From the NCBI GenBank assembly GCA_009694805.1, contig SICM01000016.1, positions 1 through 42,687 on the forward strand: 42,687 bases of DNA, in the 5' to 3' direction. Origin of the DNA: Candidatus Latescibacterota bacterium (GTDB lineage Bacteria; Latescibacterota; UBA2968; SICM01). Positions 33,969-42,058 of this stretch are shown piece by piece. The stretch's first letter is position 1. Each line of letters begins with the position of its first letter. The notes under the pieces are model-generated. The model had not been told where the DNA came from and did no database searches. It worked only from the letters and a program-made list of their open reading frames with translations. A program made the position numbers and the translations under genes.

Positions 33969-35957
33969 ATGAGCACATTCGCTGAAGATGTCGTTCAGGA
34001 GGCCCTTGCGGGGGAGACGCTGGCGGCGGCAGACCGCATTCTGATCGACCCGAAGCCGGGGGCGCTGGTCTCCCTGGTGGGGCAGACCGCGGATGCTGCG
34101 CGGGGCAGGTGGGATTCGGCGGACGCGGCGGGGCAGCGGCGGCTGGTCGAACTCGGCCTTCGGCTCGGTCTCAACCTGGCCGGACGGGACGCGCTGGCCG
34201 TGGGCTACGGCGCCGGGGAGGTCGATCAGGCGTTCCGGCGTATCGCCGACTCGTTCATCGAAGGGGATCAGGACCCTGAGGCCAGCGCCGTCATCCGGTC
34301 CGTGGCCGGTGGCATCCTGGCGGATATGAAGTCGGTCAACGCCGGGGACAGCCTGTCGGGGCTGATGGCCGAACGGATCGAGGCGGGGTGGAAGGGGGAA
34401 GGCGGCAGGACCTTCCTGGAGCTCTTCCGCCAGGAGCTGCGCGGCGGGGTCTACTGGGCGATGACGGACGGGAAGATGTGCAAGTTCGGGAATGACTTCG
34501 CCCGCGGTCTGGAGTACCTCCGGCACATCGGGTTCTGCCAGGTGTCCACGAACCCGGTGCTGGCCGCGCGGGCCTTTGAGGAGGACCCCAGGCTTGTGGA
34601 GACGTTTCGGGAGGAGGCGGCTCGCCACGCGGACTGGATGCCGTCGCCCGATTCGCACGGGGACGCGATGGCCATGGCGGCCACGCTGATCGCCCTCTGG
34701 CCCAACCTCGCCGTGTTCCGTCCGCTGGCCCTGCACACGGGGCTGATGGACTACGTCGTCAGTTTCCAGCTCAACCCCAACCTGGCCGACAACGTCGCGG
34801 ACAGTCTGGCCGATGCCCGCGCCGCCTACCGATCCGCCTCCGACTTCCTGACCGGTTACGACCGGAGCCTGGGCCTGGGGACCCGGGCAGGGGCCGTGCG
34901 ACCGAACATCGTGTTCAAGGTGGCCGCCACCTCCGAGGCCGCGCGCGACATCACCCGCGCCCTCAACGCCGAGGGGATCGGCACGAACAACACCGTGGTC
35001 TACACCGTGGGCCAGGAGGTCCAGCTGATCCTGGACGCCTTCGAGGGGAAGGCCTACGCGATCAAGGCGGGCAACGGGGTGACCCGCACCTACGAGACGA
35101 ACATGGGGGGGCGGCTCGTGAGCCACCTGCGCGAGGAGGAGGCCGAGAAGATCTTCGCCAAGGTCGTCAAGACCCTGGGCGAGTCCCGTGCGGAGGAGCA
35201 TCTCATGACCCTGGCCCTCGCCCTGAACGTGGACAGGGCCACGCTGGACAAGGCATCGTCGTTCGCGGACAGGGTCCGGGCGATCTGCGCCTTCAAGTTC
35301 CTGAAATCTCTCGCGCACAAGGCGATGGTCGAGATCGCCGAGGCGGCGGGCCTGAAACAGGCCAAGATCGAGGCTCTGGAGCAGGACCTGCGCAAGGCGG
35401 GGACGCTGGTGGCCCGGCGGGTCTACCGGGTCTTCTACGGGCCGGAGAGCCGCCCCCGGTGGGTCGCCTATCTGCAGAAGCGCTACGCCCTGAGCCAGGA
35501 GCAGTCCGAGACCGTCCTGTCTTCGATGGACGTGCTCCCGGCGTCGAAGCGCATCCCGGAGGACACTTACCACACCCTCGGGTATCCGAACTTCTGCAAC
35601 ACGGAGTTCCCCAACCACGCCCGCGCCGTGCAGTTGATGTCGGAGACGGAGGGGTTCCAGCTGGAGGCATTCCGGGAGGCGATCCTGCAGGCCTACGACC
35701 CCGGCGTGACGAAGCGGCTGAACAAGCTGCCTGACTTCCGCCTGGCCTACGACCTGACCCCTGACATGAAGAACCTCCTGCTGAACGAGGTCGGCATTGC
35801 AGAGGTGGCGGACTGGGGTACGAGCGGCATCCAGCCGGAGGAGTGGAAGCAGTTCGGGTCGGTCCAAAAGACCCTGGCCGAGTTCCGCGCGGCGTACGAC
35901 GCCTTTGTCGTCAAGTGCATCGGCATCGCCAGAGAAGTCGCGGCGAAGAGATCGTGA
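33969..35957 (+). CDS. Large transaldolase-family protein
   Basis: A 662-residue protein, about twice the usual transaldolase length. The family's TTNPS block appears as VSTNPVLAARAFEEDP (Thr194-Asn195-Pro196). The Schiff-base lysine region appears as RPNIVFKVAATSEAARDI (Lys317), followed by GIGTNNTVVYTVGQEVQL, the counterpart of the GI-x-N-T-L-V-F segment. The N-terminal ~150 and C-terminal ~250 residues have no assigned domain; the latter is helix-rich. It may be a sugar-phosphate aldolase or transaldolase acting in the pentose phosphate route. ATG 33969 with AAGGAG 9 nt upstream; an in-frame TTG at 33963 is too close to that site. Confidence 0.78.
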   Translation: MSTFAEDVVQEALAGETLAAADRILIDPKPGALVSLVGQTADAARGRWDSADAAGQRRLVELGLRLGLNLAGRDALAVGYGAGEVDQAFRRIADSFIEGDQDPEASAVIRSVAGGILADMKSVNAGDSLSGLMAERIEAGWKGEGGRTFLELFRQELRGGVYWAMTDGKMCKFGNDFARGLEYLRHIGFCQVSTNPVLAARAFEEDPRLVETFREEAARHADWMPSPDSHGDAMAMAATLIALWPNLAVFRPLALHTGLMDYVVSFQLNPNLADNVADSLADARAAYRSASDFLTGYDRSLGLGTRAGAVRPNIVFKVAATSEAARDITRALNAEGIGTNNTVVYTVGQEVQLILDAFEGKAYAIKAGNGVTRTYETNMGGRLVSHLREEEAEKIFAKVVKTLGESRAEEHLMTLALALNVDRATLDKASSFADRVRAICAFKFLKSLAHKAMVEIAEAAGLKQAKIEALEQDLRKAGTLVARRVYRVFYGPESRPRWVAYLQKRYALSQEQSETVLSSMDVLPASKRIPEDTYHTLGYPNFCNTEFPNHARAVQLMSETEGFQLEAFREAILQAYDPGVTKRLNKLPDFRLAYDLTPDMKNLLLNEVGIAEVADWGTSGIQPEEWKQFGSVQKTLAEFRAAYDAFVVKCIGIAREVAAKRS

Positions 35958-35970
35958 GACGTGAAAAACA

Positions 35971-36036
35971 GGTATCGGGTATCGGGTACCGGGTGTCGGG
36001 GAGAACCCAAATCTCTTCTTTTCTGACACCTGACAC
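35971..36036. repeat. 7-bp-period hairpin element (HRE-6)
   Basis: Left arm: GGTATCG, GGTATCG, GGTACCG, GGTGTCG from 35971 at 7-bp steps. Right arm: CTGACAC, CTGACAC from 36023. The element begins 13 bp after the transaldolase-like stop and ends just before the ppiD ribosome binding site. The heptads are the same as in HRE-8 (39989-40101). Confidence 0.87.
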
Positions 36037-36058
36037 CCTTTAGGAGGAACCGCAGCAG

Positions 36059-37882
36059 ATGCTCAAAACCATGCGAAATGTCGGCTTCATCAAGGTGATG
36101 ATGTGGGTCGTGTCGATCTGTTTCGTCGGCCTGATCGTCCTGGAGTGGGGGGCCGACATCGGTGGCCGGAAGGCCGACCGGGCCAACGTCGGCAAGATCA
36201 ACAGCCGGGCAGTCTCCTATCAGGAGTTCGACACCCTGCTCAAGCAGGCCTATCGCCAGCAGAAAGATCAGGGCGGAAGGGAGCCCGATCTGGGCGCGCT
36301 CGTCCAGGAGACGTGGGAGCGTCTCGTGGCGGAGACCCTGCTCAACGAGGAGATCCGCAAGCGGGGGATCGTGGTGTCCGATGCCGAGGTCGATTACGTC
36401 AACCGCCATCAGCCGATGGAATTCGTGCAGAACCAGCAGACGTTCCAGACTGGCGGCAAGTTCGACCCTGCCAAGTACAACCAGTTCCTGGACAACCCCA
36501 CCACCTACAGCAACCCCCAGGCAGCGCAGTTCGTCCACGCGGTCGAGGGTTCCATCGAAAAATTCCTGCGCACCCAGAAGCTCCAGGAGCGGGTTGCCGC
36601 GGCCGTCAAGGTCACGGATGCGGAGGCCAGGCAGGCGTACACCGAACAGAGAGAGCAGCTCAAGGCCGAGTACGCGGCCACCGAAGCGGGGTCCATCCCC
36701 GATGCCGAGGCCCCGGTCTCCGACGCCGAGATAAGCGCCTATTACGAGGCGCACAAGAACGACTTCGAGCAGGGAGAGGCCGTCCGATGCGATTTCGTCG
36801 CCTTTGACAAGCGGCCGACGGCCGAGGATGAGAAGGCCGTGGAGGCCGAGGTCCGCCGGCTGCTGGACAGGGCGCGGGCCGGGGAGGATTTCGCGCGGCT
36901 CGCCCAGGAGCATTCGGACGACCCTGGTTCCGCGACCAACGGAGGGGACCTGGGGTTTTTCGGGAAGGGGAGGATGGTCCCTGCGTTTGAACAGGCCGCC
37001 TTTTCGCTGCAGCCGGGGCAGGTCTCGGAGCCGATCCGTACGCAGTTCGGCTGGCATATCCTCAAGGTGGAGGAGCGGAAGACGGAGAACGGACAGGAAC
37101 AGGTGAAGGCCCGGCACATCCTCCGGAGGGTCGAGAAGAGCCGGGATGCCCTCGACCAGCTTCGGGATCGGGCGGAGGCGTTTCTGGAGCAGGCGCGCAA
37201 GCGGGGGTTTGCGGCGGCGGCGTCCGCGGCCGGGCTCCAGACCCACGACACGGGGTTCTTCAGCAAGGGGACGTTCGCGGCCGGGCTGGGGAACAGGACC
37301 TCCGGCCTGGTCGCCTCCTTCCTCCACCGGCCGGAGGGGGAGGTCTCGTCGCTGGTCGAAAACGAGCAGGGGTTCTTCGTCTATGCCCTCAAGGGCAAGC
37401 GGAAGGCCGGCATCCGGCCTCTCGACGAGGCCCGGCAGATGGTGACGGCCCGCATTCGGCAAGAGAAGAAGGTGGCCGTTGCCAAGCGCCGGATGGAGCA
37501 GGTGGCCGCCGCCGTCCGGTCCGGCGTGAATCTTCAGGATGCGGCCCGCACGTACGGGGCGACGTATGATACGACGGGGCTGTTCGCCCGTCAGGGGTTC
37601 ATCCCGCGTGTCGGCAACCAGAACGAGTTCTTCGGGGCGGCGTTCCGGCTGACCGGCCCCGGTCAGGTCAGCGATGCCGTGACCACGGATCGGGCGGCGT
37701 ACGTGATCAAGCTGATCGAGCGGAGGCCTTCGGACGAGCAGGGGTTCAGTGCGGCGAAGGACGCGATCAAGGCGAACCTCGCGGACCAGAAGCGCAGCCA
37801 GATTTTTGCGACCTGGTTCGAGGATCTGAAGAAGCACGCGGACATCGAGGATCATAGATACATGTTCTTCTCGGAGTATTAA
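36059..37882 (+). CDS. PpiD/SurA-type peptidyl-prolyl isomerase (membrane-anchored parvulin)
   Basis: A 607-residue protein. A single membrane anchor (about residues 10-30) is followed by a SurA_N-like helical domain (40-200). A parvulin domain lies at about 225-345 ([50 protein letters not shown]). A second, degenerate parvulin-like region follows ([14 protein letters not shown] onward). It would assist folding of outer-membrane or secreted proteins in the periplasm. AGGAGGA at 36042-36048 precedes ATG 36059. Confidence 0.9.
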   Translation: MLKTMRNVGFIKVMMWVVSICFVGLIVLEWGADIGGRKADRANVGKINSRAVSYQEFDTLLKQAYRQQKDQGGREPDLGALVQETWERLVAETLLNEEIRKRGIVVSDAEVDYVNRHQPMEFVQNQQTFQTGGKFDPAKYNQFLDNPTTYSNPQAAQFVHAVEGSIEKFLRTQKLQERVAAAVKVTDAEARQAYTEQREQLKAEYAATEAGSIPDAEAPVSDAEISAYYEAHKNDFEQGEAVRCDFVAFDKRPTAEDEKAVEAEVRRLLDRARAGEDFARLAQEHSDDPGSATNGGDLGFFGKGRMVPAFEQAAFSLQPGQVSEPIRTQFGWHILKVEERKTENGQEQVKARHILRRVEKSRDALDQLRDRAEAFLEQARKRGFAAAASAAGLQTHDTGFFSKGTFAAGLGNRTSGLVASFLHRPEGEVSSLVENEQGFFVYALKGKRKAGIRPLDEARQMVTARIRQEKKVAVAKRRMEQVAAAVRSGVNLQDAARTYGATYDTTGLFARQGFIPRVGNQNEFFGAAFRLTGPGQVSDAVTTDRAAYVIKLIERRPSDEQGFSAAKDAIKANLADQKRSQIFATWFEDLKKHADIEDHRYMFFSEY

Positions 37883-37888
37883 AACCAG

Positions 37889-37977
37889 TGCCACGTGCCA
37901 GGCGCCAAGTGCCAAGTAAAAGCCTCTACGTGGCACGTGACACGTGGTACTTGGCACACTTTTACCTGGTACTTGAG
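37889..37977. repeat. 7-bp-period hairpin element (HRE-7)
   Basis: Left arm: GTGCCAC, GTGCCAG, GCGCCAA, GTGCCAA from 37889. Right arm: ACGTGGC, ACGTGAC, ACGTGGT, ACTTGGC from 37928, then a further ACTTGAG at 37971. Exact 7-bp steps; arms complementary. The last unit runs into the ribosome binding site of the next gene. Confidence 0.88.
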
Positions 37978-37987
37978 GAGGTGATCC
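37976..37987 (+). promoter_or_regulatory. Extended 12-nt Shine-Dalgarno sequence
   Basis: AGGAGGTGATCC is a full complement of the conserved 3' end of 16S rRNA, far longer than the usual 4-6 nt match. It ends 3 nt before the GTG start at 37991. Confidence 0.6.
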
Positions 37988-37990
37988 TTC

Positions 37991-38700
37991 GTGGCCGTCA
38001 TCACGCTATCACGACAGGTGGGAAGCGGGGGAGATGTCGTCGCCGCCCGGGCTGCGGAACTGCTGGGTTATGACCTCGTGGACAAGGGCCTGATCACGGA
38101 GGTGGCGCGGGAAGCCAATGTCCCGGAGTCGGAGGTCGCCCGGTTTGACGAGCGGACGGAGAGCGCCGTGAAGCGCTTTCTCCGGGGCCTCGTCACGCCG
38201 TCCGTGTCGGTGCCGGTGCCTCCGGCCATGCTGTGGGGGCTGGAGTTTCCGTACGAGGTATCGGCGGCGCTGATCAACATCGAGAACGTCACCTCCGAGG
38301 AGGTCCACTTCCTGGACCAGAAGTCCTATCTTCAGTTCCTGCAGGCCACTGTCGAGCGCCTGTGGGAGCGGGACCGCGTCATCGTGAGCGGCCGGGGGGG
38401 CCCCCCATGATGATCCTGAAAGACCGCCCGCACGTGCTGTCCGTGAGGACCGTGGCGTCTCTGGAGTTCCGGATCAACCACGTCATGGGACGCTTCGAAC
38501 TCTCCCGGGAGAAGGCCATCGAGCGCATCCAGAAGGGGACCAAGCGCCGTACAGCCTACCTCAAGGCCAACTATGGCGTGGACTGGGAAGACCCGACGCT
38601 CTACCACCTGGTCCTCAACACCGAGACCCTGGGGTTCGAGGGCGCGGCGCAGATGATCGCCGATGCGGCGGGACAGGTTGACAGACAGGCGACAGGGTGA
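37991..38700 (+). pseudogene. Cytidylate kinase-like protein, frameshifted at a G7C6 run
   Basis: Adding one base in the tract at 38394-38406 joins two frames into about 236 residues. The first part reads VITLSRQVGSGGDVVAARAA (degenerate P-loop, as in the cytidylate-kinase-like family) to VIVSGRGG. The second resumes at MILKDRPHVLSVRTVASLE and ends with KANYGVDWEDPTLYHLVLNT and LGFEGAAQMIADA, typical of that family. As written, translation stops at 38410 after 139 residues and removes the lid and base-binding half. GTG start with a 12-nt Shine-Dalgarno. Either a sequencing error or a contingency tract. Confidence 0.75.
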
Positions 38701-38709
38701 AACGCCAAT

Positions 38710-38795
38710 CCCTCGATACGGGGCCTGCGGCCCCTACTCGGGATAACCGGTAAACCGTGCTTCCCGAGTAGCGGCTGGAAGCCGCGTATCGAGGG
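38710..38795. repeat. Cloverleaf-like four-stem palindrome
   Basis: Outer stem CCCTCGATACG (38710-38720) with CGTATCGAGGG (38785-38795), 11 bp. Inside, in order: hairpin GGGGCC-TGC-GGCCCC (38720-38734), stem TACTCGGGA/TCCCGAGTA (38735-38743 with 38762-38770) closing an 18-nt loop, hairpin GCGGC-TGGAA-GCCGC (38771-38785). All stems are perfect. Not a tRNA: no T-loop or anticodon pattern. Confidence 0.85.
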
Positions 38796-38801
38796 GCAAA
38801 C

Positions 38802-39971
38802 GTGAAACGGAAAGATATGGACCTTCAGTACATCATCAAAAACCCGGACGATCTGCCGACGCCGGCGCTCGTCGTGTATGGGGACCTGGTTCAGCACAAT
38901 ATCCGGAAGATCGGGGAACTGGCCGGGGGGTATGGCAAGCTCCGCCCCCACATCAAGACGCACAAGTCGTCCGCCATCCTCCGGCTGCAGATGGCCGCCG
39001 GGATCGACAAGTTCAAGTGCGCCACCCCCAAGGAGGCGGAGATGGCCGCGGCGGCCGGGGTCAAGGACCTCGTGGTGGCCTATCCGCTGATCGGCCCGTC
39101 CGCCCGGCGCGTGGCGGAACTCAAGGCGCGCCGGCCTGACCTTGAACTCGCCGTCCTGGCGGACAACATAGAGGCCGTGGACGGACTCTGCCGGGCCGCG
39201 GTGGACGCCGACGTGGAACTGGGCGTCTTCGTGGACCTCAACTCCGGCATGAATCGCACCGGCGCGCCGGGGCCGGAGGAGGCGCTGGGGGTCGCCCAGC
39301 GGATTGCGGACAGCCCCGGCCTGCGCTTCGACGGCCTCCATTTTTACGACGGTCACATCCACGACCAGGACGAGGAGGCCCGGAGACAGAAGGCCGACGC
39401 CTCCGTGGCGCGGGCCCTGGCGGCCAAGGCCCTGATCGAGAAGCATGGCCTTCCGGTCAAGAAGCTGGTCACCTCCGGGTCGCCCACGTTCGAGATCAAC
39501 GTCCGGCGTCCGGAGATCGACGAGGTGTCCCCCGGCACCTGGATCCTGTGGGACCGGAACTACTCGGAGGGGCTCCCGGACCGGTTCCGGTGCGCGGCCC
39601 TCGTGGTGGCCAGGGTCATCAGCCGGCCCACGCCCCGCACGGTCACGGTGGACGCCGGGAACAAGTCGATCAGCACGGACGTGATCGAGGTCCCTCACCG
39701 CGACGGGTTTTCGGAGGAGGAGGTATCCTCGCTCTTGCTCAACGGCCACGCCCGGTGTCTGAACTGGCCTGACGCGCGGTTCCTGACCCGGAACGAAGAG
39801 CATCTCGTGATTCAACTGCCCGACGGCGCGGAGCAGCCCGGGATCGGGACGCTCGTCTATCTGCTCCCCCAGCACATCTGTTCGACGGTCAACATGTGGG
39901 ATGAGATGCGCGTGGTGGACGGAGAAGGGCGCGTCTGCGACACGTGGCCTATTGACGCGAGAGGACATTAA
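38802..39971 (+). CDS. D-threonine aldolase / D-serine dehydratase-like PLP enzyme (fold type III)
   Basis: A 389-residue protein. LPTPALVVYGDLVQHNI and the PLP lysine Lys52 in LRPHIKTHKS open the alanine-racemase-like barrel. LLPQHICSTVNMWDE near the C-terminus supplies the His and Cys of the metal site found in D-threonine aldolase and DSD1-type enzymes. It would cleave or dehydrate a beta-hydroxy D-amino acid. GTG 38802 is preceded by GAGGGG, which belongs to the end of the cloverleaf palindrome; ATG 38817 is the alternative start. Confidence 0.88.
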   Translation: MKRKDMDLQYIIKNPDDLPTPALVVYGDLVQHNIRKIGELAGGYGKLRPHIKTHKSSAILRLQMAAGIDKFKCATPKEAEMAAAAGVKDLVVAYPLIGPSARRVAELKARRPDLELAVLADNIEAVDGLCRAAVDADVELGVFVDLNSGMNRTGAPGPEEALGVAQRIADSPGLRFDGLHFYDGHIHDQDEEARRQKADASVARALAAKALIEKHGLPVKKLVTSGSPTFEINVRRPEIDEVSPGTWILWDRNYSEGLPDRFRCAALVVARVISRPTPRTVTVDAGNKSISTDVIEVPHRDGFSEEEVSSLLLNGHARCLNWPDARFLTRNEEHLVIQLPDGAEQPGIGTLVYLLPQHICSTVNMWDEMRVVDGEGRVCDTWPIDARGH

Positions 39972-39988
39972 GACTAAGAGCGGTTTCG

Positions 39989-40101
39989 GGTGTCAGGTAT
40001 CGGGTATCGGATAAAAACAAGAACGATCTTTTCTTTTCTGACATCTAACGCCTGATACCTGCCTTTTCTTTTCTGACACCTGACACCTGACACCTGATTC
40101 T
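39989..40101. repeat. 7-bp-period hairpin element (HRE-8), extended
   Basis: Left arm: GGTGTCA, GGTATCG, GGTATCG from 39989. Right arm in two blocks: TGACATC, TAACGCC, TGATACC from 40039, then TGACACC three times and TGATTCT from 40074. Both blocks are preceded by TTTTCTTTTC. The heptads match HRE-6 and the right arm appears duplicated. Confidence 0.88.
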
Positions 40102-40108
40102 TTTTCCT

Positions 40109-40978
40109 ATGACCGATCTTCTCCAGTCTCTCCTTCAGACGGGGGCGCTTCGGATCGCGCCTGCGGACAGGCCGTTCTGGTACACATCCGGCACGCTCGG
40201 CCCCTATTACATCAACACCGAATACCTCTACGGGAGCCGGGAGAAGGCGGAGCGGTTTTTAGAGGTGATCGAGCGAGAGAAGGGCGATCCGCTCCGGTGT
40301 CCATCCGTCCTGCTGACGGAGGTCCGGCGGAACTATGCGGAAGACCCCACCTACCGGGATGTGATGGACCGGATCGCGGAGGTCGCCCGGCGGGAGATCG
40401 ACCTGGAGGCGGTGGATTACGTCTCCGGGGGGGAGCGGCGGGACTGGTTCTTCTCGCTGATGGCCGGGGAGCTCCTGAAGAAGCCGCACCTGCTGATCTT
40501 CAAGGACTTGGGCGCTGTCTCGGTAGATCCGGCCGGCCAGGTCGCGCCCGTGGAACGCCTGGACGGGAAGCGGACGCTCCACGTCGCGGACCTGGTCACC
40601 GAGGCGTCGAGTTACGTTCGGGCGTGGATCCCAGCCATTGCGCAGCGGGGGGGCCGGCTGGCGCATGCTGTCAACGTGGTGGACCGGGACCAGGGTGGGG
40701 AGGAGGCGCTGCGGGCCCAGGGCGTGGAAACGCATGCCTTGATCCGGATCGACGATGCCACGTTCGACCTGCTGCGGAAGCAGGGGGCCATCGACGAGGC
40801 GCAACTGCGGACGCTGCGGGCCTACCGCGCGGACCCGAAGGGGGCGATGCGGGCGTTCCTGCTGGAGCATCCGGAGTTCCTGGAGAATGCCCTCGCTTCA
40901 CCCGACGCCCGCGAGGCCGAACGCGCCCGGCTTCTGGTCGAGACGGACCCTTATGGGATCGTGAAGCGTGAAGCGTGA
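40109..40978 (+). CDS. Orotate phosphoribosyltransferase-like protein
   Basis: A 289-residue protein. TSGTLGPYYINTEYL resembles the OPRT N-terminus (substrate loop) and DYVSGGERRDWFFSLMAGELL the following helix. The PRPP-binding motif is degenerate: HVADLVTEASSYVRAW where active enzymes have a DD-x-x-T-T-G core. A C-terminal helical part extends beyond the usual ~210 residues. Its last codons (REA then TGA) are formed by GTGAAGC heptads of the next repeat. It may be a regulatory or altered-specificity PRTase. ATG 40109; no strong ribosome binding site. Confidence 0.75.
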   Translation: MTDLLQSLLQTGALRIAPADRPFWYTSGTLGPYYINTEYLYGSREKAERFLEVIEREKGDPLRCPSVLLTEVRRNYAEDPTYRDVMDRIAEVARREIDLEAVDYVSGGERRDWFFSLMAGELLKKPHLLIFKDLGAVSVDPAGQVAPVERLDGKRTLHVADLVTEASSYVRAWIPAIAQRGGRLAHAVNVVDRDQGGEEALRAQGVETHALIRIDDATFDLLRKQGAIDEAQLRTLRAYRADPKGAMRAFLLEHPEFLENALASPDAREAERARLLVETDPYGIVKREA

Positions 40979-41076
40979 TCCAGGGAGGGGAGACGATCCT
41001 GTGAATCGTCCGGGGGGTGGATGAACGCAGATGAACGCAGATGGTGCGAGGCGTGAAGCGTGAAGCGTGAAGCGGC
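40961..41076. repeat. 7-bp-period repeats GTGAAGC (HRE-9)
   Basis: GTGAAGC twice from 40961, inside the end of the coding sequence; then CGTGAAG three times from 41052 (41052, 41059, 41066). Between them ATGAACGCAG occurs twice at 10-bp spacing (41021, 41031). No clear complementary arm, unlike the other elements. Confidence 0.75.
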
Positions 41077-41162
41077 AGATGTGAGATCGAAGCCCCAGGT
41101 CAGATTTTGGGCTTGACCGGATCGCGCGGATTTGATATTTTTTCGGCAGTGACGGATCTGAC

Positions 41163-41246
41163 GCCGAAGTGGTGAAACTGGTAGACGCGCCGGACTCAAA
41201 ATCCGGTGAGGGCGACCTCGTGTGGGTTCGAGTCCCACCTTCGGCA
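41163..41246 (+). tRNA. tRNA-Leu (anticodon CAA)
   Basis: Acceptor stem GCCGAAG (41163-41169) pairs with CTTCGGC (41239-41245), with A as discriminator. D arm TGGTGAAACTGGTAGAC, anticodon stem CCGGA/TCCGG with loop CTCAAAA (anticodon CAA at 41197-41199), long variable arm GAGG-GCGA-CCTC, and T arm with GGTTCGAGTCC. CCA is not encoded. Confidence 0.97.
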
Positions 41247-41268
41247 CACATATAAGGCGAACTAAAAT

Positions 41269-41313
41269 AGGCACTTGCGCCACCCCATAGCCGGGTAGAG
41301 CAGGTGCCTTTCG
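41269..41313 (+). terminator. Hairpin downstream of tRNA-Leu, possible terminator
   Basis: AGGCACTTGC (41269-41278) pairs with GCAGGTGCCT (41300-41309) with one G-T pair, around a 21-nt loop. Only a short T run (CCTTTCG) follows, so it is a weak terminator candidate. Confidence 0.4.
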
Positions 41314-41365
41314 CATATCGAAACAGGCCGGTGTCGAAAAAATGGCGCAGGAAAAGCCGGAGGGA

Positions 41366-41596
41366 TCAGGCGAGGTGGAATTCCGCCGTGACAGGCAACT
41401 CGAAGAGGTCGCTGCGCAGAAGACGGGTCGAAAAGAACAGCACCTCCAGATTTTCGACCTCTCCGGTGTTCGGATTGAGCCGGACGATCACTTCATCCTC
41501 AAGCTCCTCCGATTCCTGCTCCGGGTAAGGGGGGCGCTTGCTGATGTAGAGAATGTCTGCCTCACGATCATATTTGAAAGTTAATTTCGCTTCCAC
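41366..41596 (-). CDS. DUF2283 small protein
   Basis: A 76-residue protein. FKYDREADILYISKRPP then EDEVIVRLNPNTGEVENLEVL is the DUF2283 pattern. GTG 41596 with AAGGAG 7 nt upstream. It overlaps the end of the following nuclease-like gene by 16 bp. Such small proteins often pair with toxin-like genes, so an antitoxin or partner role is plausible but unproven. Confidence 0.78.
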   Translation of the reverse strand: MEAKLTFKYDREADILYISKRPPYPEQESEELEDEVIVRLNPNTGEVENLEVLFFSTRLLRSDLFELPVTAEFHLA

Positions 41597-41910
41597 AGTT
41601 GTTCTCCTTCCACAAGCTTTCTGGCAAGGTACGCGGTGACAATCCAGTGGCTCTCCTTAAACGTCGATTCGCTCACGACTACGACTACGACGTGCTTGCC
41701 GCCTCGCGAATCGGAATGCCATCGCGAAAACAGGCTGGCGTTTCCCATCCGCTTGCTGCGCCGGACCTCATCCGGGTCGGCAAGGGTCTCTCCGATCCGA
41801 TCCCGATGCTCAGGAAGAAGGTCGGGGTGATTCTCGGCAATATGCCGCTCTCGGTCTTCGGATAGCTCCACATCGGCATTCAGATAGGGACAGGGGAATC
41901 GGGTCGTCAC
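41581..41910 (-). CDS. Small BECR/PBECR-nuclease-like protein (possible toxin)
   Basis: About 109 residues from GTG 41910, preceded by GGAGG 10 nt upstream. VELSEDRERHIAENHPDL, then ADPDEVRRS, and ESHWIVTAYLARKLVEGEQ follow the order of phage-type barnase/EndoU/RelE-like nuclease folds, with His in ERHI and the final TAY. Catalysis not shown. It overlaps the DUF2283 gene. The upstream open frame is disregarded as it lacks a ribosome site. Confidence 0.6.
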   Translation of the reverse strand: MTTRFPCPYLNADVELSEDRERHIAENHPDLLPEHRDRIGETLADPDEVRRSKRMGNASLFSRWHSDSRGGKHVVVVVVSESTFKESHWIVTAYLARKLVEGEQLWKRN

Positions 41911-42058
41911 CTTGATTTGTCCTCCCTCCTGGTTTAGGAAATCTACGCAGATTCCAAGGAAGGCGCAAGGCCGGTTTTTCTCCCGAACCTCTCTACTTGC
42001 TCTTCGAGAACCTCTCTCCCCCCATCGCAAGTTCTACGAGATCGAAACGGGTTCCCTC

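Noticed and set aside
35747-37957. A 736-residue open frame antisense to ppiD
   Set aside because: It is the complementary shadow of a high-GC gene; no domain is recognisable and ppiD is unambiguous.
41280-41330. A second tRNA-like segment (TAGCCGGGTAGAGCA then GCCTTTCGCA)
   Set aside because: It resembles a D arm and anticodon arm, but no acceptor stem or T arm could be paired. At most a tRNA fragment.
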